Source: Pseudarthrobacter raffinosi
GTDB lineage: Bacteria; Actinomycetota; Actinomycetes; Actinomycetales; Micrococcaceae
Length of the DNA: 64,000 nucleotides
NCBI RefSeq assembly: GCF_023913735.1
Contig: NZ_JAMXBH010000003.1
Location: 1-64,000, forward strand
Direction of reading: 5' to 3'
Position 1 is the stretch's first letter. Every line of letters begins with the position of its first letter. Below, piece after piece: positions 17,544 through 26,541 of this stretch. The position numbers were made by a program, and so were the translations under genes. A model generated the notes under the pieces. The model did not search any database, had not been told where the DNA came from, and saw nothing but the letters and a program-made list of their open reading frames with translations.

Positions 17544-18533
17544 GTGACGCTTCCCCTCTCCATCCTTGATCTGGCAACCATTGGCAAAGGCCAGACGGCG
17601 GCGGAGAGTTTCGCCGGCAGCGTGGCCATGGCTCAGCGGGCGGAGGAGCTGGGCTACCGGCGGATCTGGTACGCCGAGCACCACAACATGTCCGCCATCG
17701 CGTCATCGGCCACAAGCGTGCTGATCGCCCACGTGGCCGCCCACACCAAGACCATCAGGCTCGGCGCCGGCGGCGTTATGCTGCCCAACCACTCGCCGCT
17801 GACCATCGCCGAGCAGTTCGGCACCCTGGAAACGCTGCACCCGGGCCGGATCGACCTTGGCCTGGGCCGCGCCCCCGGCAGCGACCAGAACACCATGCGC
17901 GCGCTGCGCCGGGACCCCATGTCCGCGGACACTTTCCCCCAAGACGTCCTGGAGCTGCAGGGCTACCTCACCGGTCCCACGCGGATCCAGGGCGTGGAGG
18001 CCACCCCGGGCAAGGGCACCAACGTCCCGCTGTACATCCTCGGATCGTCGCTGTTCGGCGCCCGCCTCGCTGCCCAGCTGGGCCTGCCGTACGCCTTCGC
18101 CTCGCACTTCGCCCCCAACTCCCTGCAGGATGCCGTGGCGCTCTACCGCAGCGAATTCAAGCCGTCGGCGCAGCTCGAAGCCCCGCACGTGATCGCCGGC
18201 GTCAACGTGATCGCCGCCGATTCCGCTGCCGCAGCGCAGGCGGCTTTCCGGGCCACCCTGCGCGCCCGCGTCGGTCTGTTCTTTGGCGGCGGGCGCGAGT
18301 TCACCGACGACGAAGCGGACATGATCCTGGACTCCCCGCAGGGCCAGCACGTCTCGCAGATGATGACGTACTCGGCCGTCGGCACCCCGGACGTTGTGAA
18401 CGACTACCTCGAGGAGTTCGCCAAGCACTCCGACGCCGACGAACTCATCGTGGCGCACCAGAACACCGGCACCGAGGCCAGGATCCGCTCCGTGGAGCTG
18501 CTGGCGGGGGTTGCCGGGCTGGCCCGGATCTAG
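17544..18533 (+). CDS. LLM-class flavin-dependent oxidoreductase (MsnO8-like)
   Basis: A 329-residue luciferase-like TIM-barrel protein that should use FMNH2/F420-type cofactor. The pattern [47 protein letters not shown]-like [23 protein letters not shown] and [28 protein letters not shown] is characteristic of the alkanal-monooxygenase-related MsnO8 subgroup. Substrate is unknown. The start is GTG 17544 with a GAAAGG-like ribosome site. Unlike the two broken LLM genes at 8.9 and 15.6 kb it is intact, and it belongs to a different subgroup. Confidence 0.88.
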   Translation: MTLPLSILDLATIGKGQTAAESFAGSVAMAQRAEELGYRRIWYAEHHNMSAIASSATSVLIAHVAAHTKTIRLGAGGVMLPNHSPLTIAEQFGTLETLHPGRIDLGLGRAPGSDQNTMRALRRDPMSADTFPQDVLELQGYLTGPTRIQGVEATPGKGTNVPLYILGSSLFGARLAAQLGLPYAFASHFAPNSLQDAVALYRSEFKPSAQLEAPHVIAGVNVIAADSAAAAQAAFRATLRARVGLFFGGGREFTDDEADMILDSPQGQHVSQMMTYSAVGTPDVVNDYLEEFAKHSDADELIVAHQNTGTEARIRSVELLAGVAGLARI

Positions 18534-18566
18534 GTCCGGCGCCACCGGCACACGGGGGCGCGCCCG

Positions 18567-18666
18567 CGTCACGCCAAGCACCCTTTTAGGAAGCCCGACG
18601 GCGGGGTTCCCCGGAATCACGCGGCGGGCGCCGCCGTCGTGGTCCAAAAGCGTGCCCTGCGTGACG
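18567..18666. repeat. 100-bp palindromic intergenic element (family R1)
   Basis: The arms CGTCACGC (18567-18574) and GCGTGACG (18659-18666) bound the element. Matched internal blocks are GCAC/GTGC, TTTT/AAAA and CGACGGCGG with CGCCGCCGTCG. The whole can fold into one long hairpin. The same block order occurs at 29260-29357 and, more divergent, at 4975-5126. Confidence 0.82.
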
Positions 18667-18728
18667 GCGGAAGCCGGCCAGGACGGAACCAACGCGGCCG
18701 CCGGAAAGCACCAATGTGGCGGCGGGCC

Positions 18729-18757
18729 CTTGACATCCCTCAACTGAACCGGTTCAG
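18729..18757 (+). promoter_or_regulatory. LacI-type operator overlapping the lacI promoter
   Basis: A perfect 16-bp palindrome, ACTGAACCGGTTCAGT, lies at 18742-18757. A -35-like TTGACA at 18729-18734 precedes it, so the palindrome covers the spacer and -10 position. The central CG and symmetric arms are typical of LacI/GalR operators. It is 43 bases upstream of the lacI-type gene, so that gene and the transport operon behind it are probably autoregulated. No second copy is evident within the operon. Confidence 0.85.
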
Positions 18758-18799
18758 TGGCGTGAGTCACGGGACCCGAAACCTGAAGGGTCCCACATC

Positions 18800-19888
18800 A
18801 TGGCAGTAACCATCAGCGACGTCGCCCATGCGGCCGGGGTCAGCAAAGGTGCTGTCTCGTATGCGCTGAACAACCAGCCCGGCGTCAGCGACGCCACCCG
18901 GGGCCGGATCTTGCAGGTCGCCAAAGAGCTTGGCTGGAAGCCGAGCCTCCGCGCCAAGGGCCTGTCCTCCGCGAAGGCCTACGCGCTGGGCCTTGTGGTG
19001 GCCCGCGACCCAAAGCTCCTTGGCACGGACCCGTTCTTCCCGGCGTTCATTGCGGGCATCGAGACCACCCTCGCCGAGCACGATTACACGCTGGTCCTGA
19101 GCGTTGCCACCGCCCCCGGCGCCGAAGAGCGGGCCTACCGCAAACTGGCCGACGGCGGCCGCGTGGACGGCGTGATCCTGACCGATGTGCGGCACCATGA
19201 TTCCCGGATCGGTCTGCTGCGCGAGCTCAAGCTGCCGGCCGTGACGCTCAACAGGCCGGATTCGGACTCACCCTTCCCCGCGGTGTCCATGGATGACACG
19301 GACGGCATCACGGCCGCCGTCGAACATCTTCTGGCCCTGGGCCACGTCCGGATCGGCCACGTGGGCGGCGCCCAGGAATACATCCACGGCCGCAGCCGCC
19401 GCCGGGCCTGGGAAGCGGCCATGGCCGCTGCCGGCCTGGCAGCGGATCTGTTCGCGGAGGCTGACTTCACGGCGCCCGGGGGAGTGGCCGCCACCGCGGA
19501 ACTGCTCCGCCGGCCGGACCGCCCCACCGCGATTGTCTATGCGAACGACCTCATGGCGACGTCCGGCCAGTCCTTCGCCCAGTCCCAGGGCCTGAGCGTT
19601 CCGGGAGATCTGTCCATCACCGGTTACGACAACGCCGAGTTCACCCAGTACCTCAACCCGCCCCTCACCACTATCGCCACTGACCCCATGCGCTGGGGCA
19701 GAGTTGCCGCGCAGGCCCTCCTGGACCAGCTCAACGGCACCCACTCCGGTGAGGATACGGACCTGCAGGCACCTTCCCTGCTGGTCCGCGCCTCCACCGG
19801 CCCCGCCCCATCCACAACCACCAAGCCAGTCCCCCAGCAATCCCCAAAGCAAGCAAAAAAGCAAGCAAAAAAGCACACCAACCCGTAG
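18800..19888 (+). CDS. LacI-family transcriptional repressor
   Basis: A 362-residue regulator. The N-terminal HTH is VTISDVAHAAGVSKGAVSYALN (residues 3-24) with hinge helix SLRAKGLSSAKAYALG. The periplasmic-binding-protein-like sugar domain follows (GLVVARDPKLLG, HVGGAQEYIHGRSRRRAWE, SITGYDNAEFTQYLNPPLTTI). The last 30 residues are a Lys/Gln/Pro-rich tail (KQAKKQAKK) encoded by a purine-rich repeat. It heads an operon with an ABC importer and GH130 enzyme, so its inducer is probably an oligosaccharide imported by that system. Confidence 0.92.
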   Translation: MAVTISDVAHAAGVSKGAVSYALNNQPGVSDATRGRILQVAKELGWKPSLRAKGLSSAKAYALGLVVARDPKLLGTDPFFPAFIAGIETTLAEHDYTLVLSVATAPGAEERAYRKLADGGRVDGVILTDVRHHDSRIGLLRELKLPAVTLNRPDSDSPFPAVSMDDTDGITAAVEHLLALGHVRIGHVGGAQEYIHGRSRRRAWEAAMAAAGLAADLFAEADFTAPGGVAATAELLRRPDRPTAIVYANDLMATSGQSFAQSQGLSVPGDLSITGYDNAEFTQYLNPPLTTIATDPMRWGRVAAQALLDQLNGTHSGEDTDLQAPSLLVRASTGPAPSTTTKPVPQQSPKQAKKQAKKHTNP

Positions 19889-19923
19889 CAGATCCCCACC
19901 GGGACCAGTATCAAGGAGTCGCA

Positions 19924-21225
19924 ATGAAGCGCTTTACCAAAGCCACGCGAATACTGTCAGTGGCCGCCCTGACCGTAATGGGGGCAGGCCTGGCTGCCTG
20001 CGGCGGCAGCGGAGGGGGCGGCGATGGCGGTTCCGCCACGTCCGCCAAGGGCCCCATCAAGATCTGGTACTCCAACAACGAGTTCGAGGTGAAGTGGGGC
20101 AAGGCGATGGTGGAATCCTGGAACTCCGCCCACCCGGACGAGAAGATCGATGCGCAGGAGATCCCTGCCGGCAAGAGCTCCGAGGAAGTCATCGGTGCAG
20201 CCATCACGGCCGGCAACGCTCCCTGCCTGGTCTTCAACACCGCGCCTGTCGCAGTTCCCCAGTTCCAGAAGCAGGGTGGTTTGGTGGCCCTGGATGAGTT
20301 CCCGGACGGGCTCCAGTACATCAAGGACCGCACCGGTGACCTGGCGGACCAGTACAAGTCCGCGGACGGCAAGATGTACCAGCTGCCGTGGAAGTCCAAT
20401 CCCGTTGTCCTCTTCTACAACAAGGACATGTTTGCCAAGGCCGGGCTGGATCCGGAGAACCCGAAGCTGGGGACGCACCAGGAACTGCTGGACACCGCCC
20501 GGACCCTGGTGTCCTCAGGTGCTGCCACCAACGCCATGTGGCCATCACCGGCCAGTGACTTCTTCCAGGCCTGGTTCGATTTCTACTCCTTCTACGCCGC
20601 CAACTCCGACGGCACCCCGCTGGTGAAGGACGGCAAGGCCACGTTCGACAGGGAGGAGGGCAAGCAGGTAGCCACCATGTTCGAGACCCTCTATAAGGAG
20701 AAACTGGCCTCCAAGGAGGTCTACCAGGGTGATTCGTTCGCCGAAGGCAAGGCCGCCATGTCCATGGCCGGGCCGTGGGCCATTGCCGCCTACAAGGACA
20801 AGGTGAACTGGGGCGCAGTCCCGGTCCCCGCTGCCGCGGCCAAGGCTGATACGTCAACCTTCTCCGATGCCAAGAACGTGGCCATGTACTCCGCCTGCGA
20901 GAACCAGGGCACCGCCTGGGAGGTCATGAAGTTCGCCACCAGCCAGGAGCAGGACGGCAAGCTGCTGACCGACACCGGCCAGATGCCCATGCGCAAGGAC
21001 CTTCCCACGGTGTACGCGGACTACTTCGCCAAGAACCCGGCGTACACCCAGTTTGCCGAGCAGGCCGCGCGGACTGTGGAGGTCCCCAACGTCTCCAACT
21101 CGGTTGAGGTCTGGCAGACCTTCCGCACCGCCTACGCCAAGGCCGTGATTTTCGGGAACGAAAGCATCGACACCTCGTTCAAGGACGCGGCCGACAAGAT
21201 CAACCAACTGGTAGCCCAGAAGTAG
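19924..21225 (+). CDS. Sugar ABC transporter substrate-binding lipoprotein
   Basis: A 433-residue extracellular solute-binding protein of the SBP_bac_1 (carbohydrate) type. The start ATG 19924 has an AAGGAG ribosome site. The signal peptide ends in lipobox LAAC followed by a Gly/Ser linker. Motifs include IKIWYSNNEFEVKWGKAM, YQLPWKSNPVVLFYNKDMFAKAGLD, EGKAAMSMAGPWAIAAYKD and a C-terminal AYAKAVIFGN segment. It delivers its sugar to the two permeases that follow immediately. No ATPase is encoded here, so a shared MsiK-like ATPase elsewhere is expected. Confidence 0.94.
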   Translation: MKRFTKATRILSVAALTVMGAGLAACGGSGGGGDGGSATSAKGPIKIWYSNNEFEVKWGKAMVESWNSAHPDEKIDAQEIPAGKSSEEVIGAAITAGNAPCLVFNTAPVAVPQFQKQGGLVALDEFPDGLQYIKDRTGDLADQYKSADGKMYQLPWKSNPVVLFYNKDMFAKAGLDPENPKLGTHQELLDTARTLVSSGAATNAMWPSPASDFFQAWFDFYSFYAANSDGTPLVKDGKATFDREEGKQVATMFETLYKEKLASKEVYQGDSFAEGKAAMSMAGPWAIAAYKDKVNWGAVPVPAAAAKADTSTFSDAKNVAMYSACENQGTAWEVMKFATSQEQDGKLLTDTGQMPMRKDLPTVYADYFAKNPAYTQFAEQAARTVEVPNVSNSVEVWQTFRTAYAKAVIFGNESIDTSFKDAADKINQLVAQK

Positions 21226-21237
21226 CGGTGACCCCCA

Positions 21238-22203
21238 ATGTCACTCCGCTCTTCTAGTGGGAACCCCGTCACGGGGAAACCGGCTGGTGGACCGGCGGAC
21301 CGGCGGCTGGTGCCCAGGAAGCGTAAGAACTTCCTGGGCCCCCAGCCGCTGGGCCTGCTGTTCAGCGCCCCGTACGTCATCTACGTGCTGGCCGTCCTGG
21401 CGTTCCCCCTCGGCTACGCCGTCTACATTTCCTTCCACGATTTCTTCTTCACGGCACCACGGGTCAAGGTGGACCGGCCGTTTGTAGGGTTCGACAACTA
21501 CATCGCCGTCCTGTCAGACCCCGCCGTCCAGCGCTCGTTCCTGAACATCGGCGTTTTCCTCATCATCAACGTCCCGCTCACGGTGGGCCTGTCGCTGCTG
21601 CTGGCCAACGCCTTGAACCGCATCACCCGGTTCAAGACGTTCTTCCGCCTCAGCTACTACGTGCCGTATGTGACCGCGAGCGTCGCCGTCGTCGGGGTCT
21701 GGCTGTTCCTCTTCCAACAAAACGGGCTGCTGAACACGCTGCTGGGGCCCCTGGCCCCAACCCCGTCCTGGCTGGTGAATTCGTGGCTGGCCATGCCTAC
21801 CGTGGCCCTGTACGTGACGTGGAAACAGCTGGGATTCTTCATCCTGCTCTACCTCGCGGCGCTGCAGAACATCCCCGATGAGCTGTACGAATCAGCGGCC
21901 GTGGACGGCGGCAACAAGTGGGTCCAGTTCTGGAACATCACCGTGCCAGGCGTCCGGCCCGCCAGCGTCCTGGTCACGCTGCTGGCCACCATTACCGGCG
22001 CAAACCTCTTCACCGAGCCGTACCTGCTGACCGGCGGCGGCGGTCCGGACGGGGCCTCGGCCTCCCCGGTGTTCATCATGTACCAGCGGGGCCTCCTGCA
22101 GGGGAACCCCGACGTCGCGGCCGCACTGGGTGTGGTGCTGGTGATCGGCGTCCTGCTGATCGCCCTGATCCAGAAACGCCTCGTCGGCGGGAAGGAGGAC
22201 TGA
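21238..22203 (+). CDS. Sugar ABC transporter permease (MalF-like)
   Basis: A 321-residue inner-membrane permease of the binding-protein-dependent sugar family, with about six membrane helices. The EAA-loop motif, YESAAVDGGNKWVQFWNITVP, is at about residues 219-239 and contacts the ATPase. The first 35 residues are polar and cytoplasmic. It starts 12 bases after the binding-protein stop. Pairs with the next permease to form the channel. Confidence 0.93.
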   Translation: MSLRSSSGNPVTGKPAGGPADRRLVPRKRKNFLGPQPLGLLFSAPYVIYVLAVLAFPLGYAVYISFHDFFFTAPRVKVDRPFVGFDNYIAVLSDPAVQRSFLNIGVFLIINVPLTVGLSLLLANALNRITRFKTFFRLSYYVPYVTASVAVVGVWLFLFQQNGLLNTLLGPLAPTPSWLVNSWLAMPTVALYVTWKQLGFFILLYLAALQNIPDELYESAAVDGGNKWVQFWNITVPGVRPASVLVTLLATITGANLFTEPYLLTGGGGPDGASASPVFIMYQRGLLQGNPDVAAALGVVLVIGVLLIALIQKRLVGGKED

Positions 22204-22204
22204 C

Positions 22205-23137
22205 ATGTCCGTCACCAACGCACAAAACGCCAAGAACGACGACGACGCCAGCCGGCGTCCGGAACCAGCGGAACCTGTCCTTCGTCCCGACTTGGGCGTC
22301 GAAAAACGCCGCAACCTGGGCGTGGGCAGCTTCATCCTGCTATGCGTGGGCGCCTTCGTTTTCCTCTTCCCGTTCTATTACATGCTCATCGGTTCACTGC
22401 AGACTGCCCCGGACACGTCGATTTTCGGCGCGTTTCCCAACCCGGCCAACATCACCGGCGCGAACTATGTGCAGATCAACGAGTCCATCAACCTGTTCCG
22501 CGGCCTGCTCAACTCCGGCATCTTCACCGGCGGCGTCATCCTCTTCACGGTGATTTTCGGGCTGCTGGTGGGCTATGCCCTGGCGCAGATGAAGTTCCGT
22601 GGCCGCGGCGTGGTGTTCGGGATGATGCTGCTGGTGCAGATGATCCCGTTCCAGCTGCTGCTCATCCCGCTCTACGTCATGATCGTGCGCGATTACGGCC
22701 TCGCGGACAGCTACCTGGGCATGATCATGCCGTTCGCCATCAACTCCACGGCGGTGTTTGTGTTCCGCCAGTACTTCCTCCAGCTGCCCTCAACCCTGTT
22801 TGAGGCCGCCCGGATCGACGGCGCCTCGGAGCTGCGGATCCTGTGGCAGATCGCCATCCCGCTGGTCCGTCCTGCCATCGTCACCGCCGTGCTGCTGACC
22901 TTTATCGGCCCGTGGAACGAGTTCCTGTGGCCGTTCCTGGTCACGAAGGAGCAGTCCCTGCAGCCGTTGGCCGTGTCACTGGCCAACTTCATCTCCAACA
23001 TCGCCGGCCAGGCCGGCAACCCGTTCGGTGCCATCCTTGCCGGTGCCTGCGTGCTGGCGGCCCCCGCCGTCGCACTCTTCATTTTCTTCCAGCGCCAGTT
23101 CATTTCCACCAATATCGGTTCCAGCGTAAAGGGCTAA
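22205..23137 (+). CDS. Sugar ABC transporter permease (MalG-like)
   Basis: A 310-residue permease with six predicted helices. The EAA motif, FEAARIDGASELRILWQIAIP, is at about residues 199-219, and the family C-terminal segment QRQFISTNIGSSVKG is present. It starts one base after the previous stop (TGACATG). Partner of the MalF-like permease. The cytoplasmic N-terminus of about 45 residues is low-complexity and charged. Confidence 0.93.
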   Translation: MSVTNAQNAKNDDDASRRPEPAEPVLRPDLGVEKRRNLGVGSFILLCVGAFVFLFPFYYMLIGSLQTAPDTSIFGAFPNPANITGANYVQINESINLFRGLLNSGIFTGGVILFTVIFGLLVGYALAQMKFRGRGVVFGMMLLVQMIPFQLLLIPLYVMIVRDYGLADSYLGMIMPFAINSTAVFVFRQYFLQLPSTLFEAARIDGASELRILWQIAIPLVRPAIVTAVLLTFIGPWNEFLWPFLVTKEQSLQPLAVSLANFISNIAGQAGNPFGAILAGACVLAAPAVALFIFFQRQFISTNIGSSVKG

Positions 23138-23140
23138 TCC

Positions 23141-24226
23141 ATGACTTCCCCCCACACTTCAGCACTCCCCACTGTCCCCTTCACCCTCACCCGCGCCGGC
23201 GTCATCATGACCCCCGAGCCCGGCAACTACTTCGAAGCCGAAGGCGTCCTCAACCCCGCCAGCGGCCGCGGCCCGGACGGCGAGCTGTACCTGCTGCCGC
23301 GGCTTGTGGCCACGGGCAACGTGTCCCGTGTGGGGCTCGCCAAGGTGGTCATCAACGACGACGGCGTGCCCAGCGGCGTGGAACGCGAGGGCGTGGTCCT
23401 GGCCCCGGACGAGGGCTGGGAACGCGGCATGAACAATGCCGGCACCGAGGATCCGCGCACCACCTGGGTGCCCTCCCTTGGCAAGCACCTCATGACCTAC
23501 GTGGCCTACGGCCCGCTGGGCCCCCGCCTCGCCTTCGCCCACTCCGAGGACCTCCGGAACTGGGACCGCCTTGGCCCGTGCTTCTTCGAGTACCAGGCCG
23601 ATCTCTCCATGGACCTGAACCTGTTTCCCAACAAGGATGCAGTGTTTTTCCCGGAGCCGGTGAACGACCCCGACGGCGTGCCCTCCTACGCCATGCTGCA
23701 CCGCCCCATGTGGGACCTGGGCTGGATCCGTCCCGGCGAAGGCGAGCACCTGCCCGCCGGCGTCACGGACAACCGCCCCGGCATCTGGATCTCCTACGTG
23801 GCCGTGGCCGACGTCGAACGCGACCTGCGCAACCTGGTGCACATGGGCAAGCACCGGCTGGTGGCCCTCAGCGAGTTCCCCTTTGAGGAACTGAAGATCG
23901 GCGGCGGCCCGCCCCCCATCCGCGTGGACGAAGGCTGGCTCCTGATCCACCACGGCGTGGCCGGAAAGATGGCCGCCTCCGCCTTCGAGCAGCAGCAGAA
24001 CGTTAACTACACCGCCGCGGCCATGATCCTGTCCGCGGACGATCCCTCCACGGTGATCGCCCGCAGCGACAAGCCGCTGTTGGCGCCGGAAACCGAGGAC
24101 GAGATCTCCGGGATCGTGCCGAACGTGGTGTTCCCCACCGCGATCGAAAAAATCGGCGACCAGCTGTTTGTGTTCTACGGGATGGCCGACTCCAAAATCG
24201 GTGTCGCCAAACTGGACCGGATCTGA
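23141..24226 (+). CDS. Glycoside hydrolase family 130-like enzyme
   Basis: A 361-residue cytoplasmic protein with the five-bladed propeller pattern of GH130 (beta-mannoside phosphorylases and hydrolases). Visible landmarks are FEAEGVLNPASGRGPDGELYLLPR, NNAGTEDPRTTWV (the E-D-P-R motif), VAYGPLGPRLAFAHSEDLRNW, NLFPNKDAVFFPEPV, LLIHHGVAG and GIVPNVVFPTAI. The conserved aspartate in EDPR is the usual proton donor position. It lies directly after the importer permeases, so it probably cleaves the imported saccharide, perhaps a beta-mannoside, by phosphorolysis or hydrolysis. Which of these is not readable without key-residue comparison. Confidence 0.85.
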   Translation: MTSPHTSALPTVPFTLTRAGVIMTPEPGNYFEAEGVLNPASGRGPDGELYLLPRLVATGNVSRVGLAKVVINDDGVPSGVEREGVVLAPDEGWERGMNNAGTEDPRTTWVPSLGKHLMTYVAYGPLGPRLAFAHSEDLRNWDRLGPCFFEYQADLSMDLNLFPNKDAVFFPEPVNDPDGVPSYAMLHRPMWDLGWIRPGEGEHLPAGVTDNRPGIWISYVAVADVERDLRNLVHMGKHRLVALSEFPFEELKIGGGPPPIRVDEGWLLIHHGVAGKMAASAFEQQQNVNYTAAAMILSADDPSTVIARSDKPLLAPETEDEISGIVPNVVFPTAIEKIGDQLFVFYGMADSKIGVAKLDRI

Positions 24227-24228
24227 CG

Positions 24229-26343
24229 GTGCTGCCTTCACCGAAGGCCACACGGCCGGTGGTGACGGCGGTGGCCGTTTCCATGCTGGCTGTTTCGCTG
24301 CAGGCAGGTGCCGTCACGGCGGCCCCTGCCGCGCCGCCGTCGTCCGCCAGTGCGCATACTGCAACGGCGGCACCCGTCCTGGAACCCGCATTGGCCGACG
24401 GCGGGAGTCTGACCAACCTGGACCACCTCGACTTCCTGGTGGACACGGTGCCGCTGGCTCCGGTGGCCGGGCACGCCACCTACCAGCTCGAGCAGGACCC
24501 CGAGGCCGAAGCGCCGTGGACCTACGCCGATAAGAACGACGACGGCAGTTATGACCGCGTGGGCGGCGGGGACCTGGACCCGGCCACCGGCGACTGGACC
24601 CAGGGTGCCTACAACGCGGACGATATCGCCCGCACCGCCGTGGTCTACCTGCGGCACTGGAAGCAGACCGGGGACCTGGCGAGCAGGGAGCACGCCTTCC
24701 AGAACCTCCGTACGCTTACGTACCTGCAAACGGTGGATGGCCCGAACGCCGGCAACGTCATCCTCTGGCAGCAGGCGGAGGGCAGCCTGAACCCCAGCGC
24801 CATTCCCGTGGAACTGCCGGATCCGTCCGACTCCGCGGAGTCCTACTGGCTGGCCCGCACGGTGTGGGCCCTGGGCGAAGGCTTCGCAGGGTTTGCGGGG
24901 TCCGATCCGGAGTTCGCCGCGTTCCTGCAGGACCGGCTGCACCTGTCCCTGGGTGCCCTGAACCGCCAGTCTCTCGCCAAGTACGGAACGTTCGACACCG
25001 CCGACGGCGTCCAGGTCCCGGCCTGGCTCATTGCTGGCGGCGCGGATGCCTCCGCCGAGGCCGTGCTGGGCTTGGCCGCGTACGTGGAGACCGTTCCGTC
25101 CGATGCCGTGGCCACCACGGCGCTGTCCCGGCTGAGCGAGGGTGTGGCCGCTATGTCTTCCGGCTCGGCCACGCAATGGCCGTTCGGCGCGATCATGCCG
25201 TGGAACAAGTCCCAGAGCCTCTGGCACGCGTGGGGCGGCATGGCTCCGGCCGCTGTTGCCACCGCATCCACTGTCCTGGACCGGCCTGACCTGCTGACGG
25301 CAGCCGTGAAGGACACCGCGCAGTTCACGCCGCAGCTGCTCGCAGCGGGCGGTCCGGACAACGCCTGGAGCCCCGCTCCCGGCGAGGCCCAGATCGCGTA
25401 CGGCGTGGACTCCCGCGTCCAAAGCCTGGTGGCGACGGCGGAAGCCGCTAAAGCGCCGGGACTCCTGGACGTGGCAGCCATCGCCGCGGGCTGGTTCTTC
25501 GGCGCCAGCCCCAACGGCGCCCCCGCCTACAACCCGGCAACCGGCACGGCCATCGACGGGATCGAAACGGACGGCCGGATCAACCCCAACTCCGGCGCCG
25601 AATCCACCATCCATGCCCTGCTCACCATGCTGGCCCTCGACGCCGACCCGGAACTCCGGGCCAAGGCCCTAGGGATCAGCGTGACCGACGGGACCAACGG
25701 GCTCAACGTGGTGGAAGCCGAAGCCGGCACCATCACAGGCAACGGCACAGTGGTGCGGCCGCCGTCGGCCTGGACCGGCGAAGCGAACATCTCCGGCGGG
25801 GCATATGTGGACCTGAACGCTGGCGGCAGTCTTTCCATCCCGTTGCCGGCAGCGGACCAGCCCAGCAACATCTTCCCCATTGTGAACCAGGCAATTGCGC
25901 CCTCGGGCACCACCACCTGGACCTCGGCCAAGGGCCTGCTCGGCACCACGGCCAACGGCAGGGCAGGGGCGCAGGGCATCACCGATGCCCCCGGCATCCT
26001 CATCCCGTTCACCTTGCGGCGCGCCCTCGCTGCCGGCCTGACCTCGGTCACCGCCAGCACCGACGGCCAGGCGGCACTGGACGCACTCCTCGTCCAGCCG
26101 CTGATCTCCACGGTGTCCGTCTCCGGTTCGGGCGGCGACTCCACGCTGTACGTCAGCGCGGCCAAGTCCGCTACCGTACGGCAGGTGGGCGTGCCGGAAG
26201 GGTTTGTGCTGGTCCAGCGCCAGTACGACTCCGCCGGCCAGCCGGTCAAGGGCTCCAACGGCAGCGCCGGCGCCACGTCCGGACGCGTCACGGTGGCCCC
26301 TGGCGGCTTCACCCTGGCGACGCTGACCGTCGTCGGGCGTTAA
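24229..26343 (+). CDS. Large secreted protein of the GH130 locus, function unknown
   Basis: A 704-residue protein starting at GTG 24229, two bases after the GH130 stop, so it is likely coupled to it. It has a Sec signal peptide (residues 1-32, VAVSMLAVSLQAGAVTAAPA) and no lipobox. The region 40-480 is rich in alpha-helical repeats with aromatic motifs (YNADDIARTAVVYLRHW, ESYWLARTVWALGEGF, WPFGAIMPWNKSQSLWHAWG, INPNSGAESTIHALL). This suggests an alpha/alpha-toroid of glycoside hydrolase or polysaccharide lyase type. Residues 485-700 look like beta-rich accessory domains. I cannot name a family. Position argues that it acts outside the cell on the polymer whose fragments the ABC system imports. 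Confidence 0.75.
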   Translation: MLPSPKATRPVVTAVAVSMLAVSLQAGAVTAAPAAPPSSASAHTATAAPVLEPALADGGSLTNLDHLDFLVDTVPLAPVAGHATYQLEQDPEAEAPWTYADKNDDGSYDRVGGGDLDPATGDWTQGAYNADDIARTAVVYLRHWKQTGDLASREHAFQNLRTLTYLQTVDGPNAGNVILWQQAEGSLNPSAIPVELPDPSDSAESYWLARTVWALGEGFAGFAGSDPEFAAFLQDRLHLSLGALNRQSLAKYGTFDTADGVQVPAWLIAGGADASAEAVLGLAAYVETVPSDAVATTALSRLSEGVAAMSSGSATQWPFGAIMPWNKSQSLWHAWGGMAPAAVATASTVLDRPDLLTAAVKDTAQFTPQLLAAGGPDNAWSPAPGEAQIAYGVDSRVQSLVATAEAAKAPGLLDVAAIAAGWFFGASPNGAPAYNPATGTAIDGIETDGRINPNSGAESTIHALLTMLALDADPELRAKALGISVTDGTNGLNVVEAEAGTITGNGTVVRPPSAWTGEANISGGAYVDLNAGGSLSIPLPAADQPSNIFPIVNQAIAPSGTTTWTSAKGLLGTTANGRAGAQGITDAPGILIPFTLRRALAAGLTSVTASTDGQAALDALLVQPLISTVSVSGSGGDSTLYVSAAKSATVRQVGVPEGFVLVQRQYDSAGQPVKGSNGSAGATSGRVTVAPGGFTLATLTVVGR

Positions 26344-26351
26344 GGCCTGCC

Positions 26352-26391
26352 CTGCGTGACACGACGCGACGGGAGGCTGCGTGACACGACG
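26352..26391. repeat. Partial R1-like tandem repeat
   Basis: CTGCGTGACACGACG occurs twice, starting at 26352 and 26377, 25 bp apart. It is the same GCGTGAC end sequence as the R1 palindromes, and 26400-26430 contains a GGCGG...CCGCCGTCGG pair resembling their centre. It looks like a degenerate R1 copy in the gap between the GH130-locus genes and the HAD-GH15 gene. Confidence 0.55.
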
Positions 26392-26541
26392 TGACGCGAG
26401 GCCGGCGGCGGAGGGTGGGTCCCGCCGTCGGACTTTACACGGTGGCAATAGCCGGGACATTCAGGCGAAACCACCCGGCGGAAACATGGGATACGGCCCC
26501 TCCGGCCTTTCCGGGCCAGGCTCTGCTGAAGGAGTGCACGC

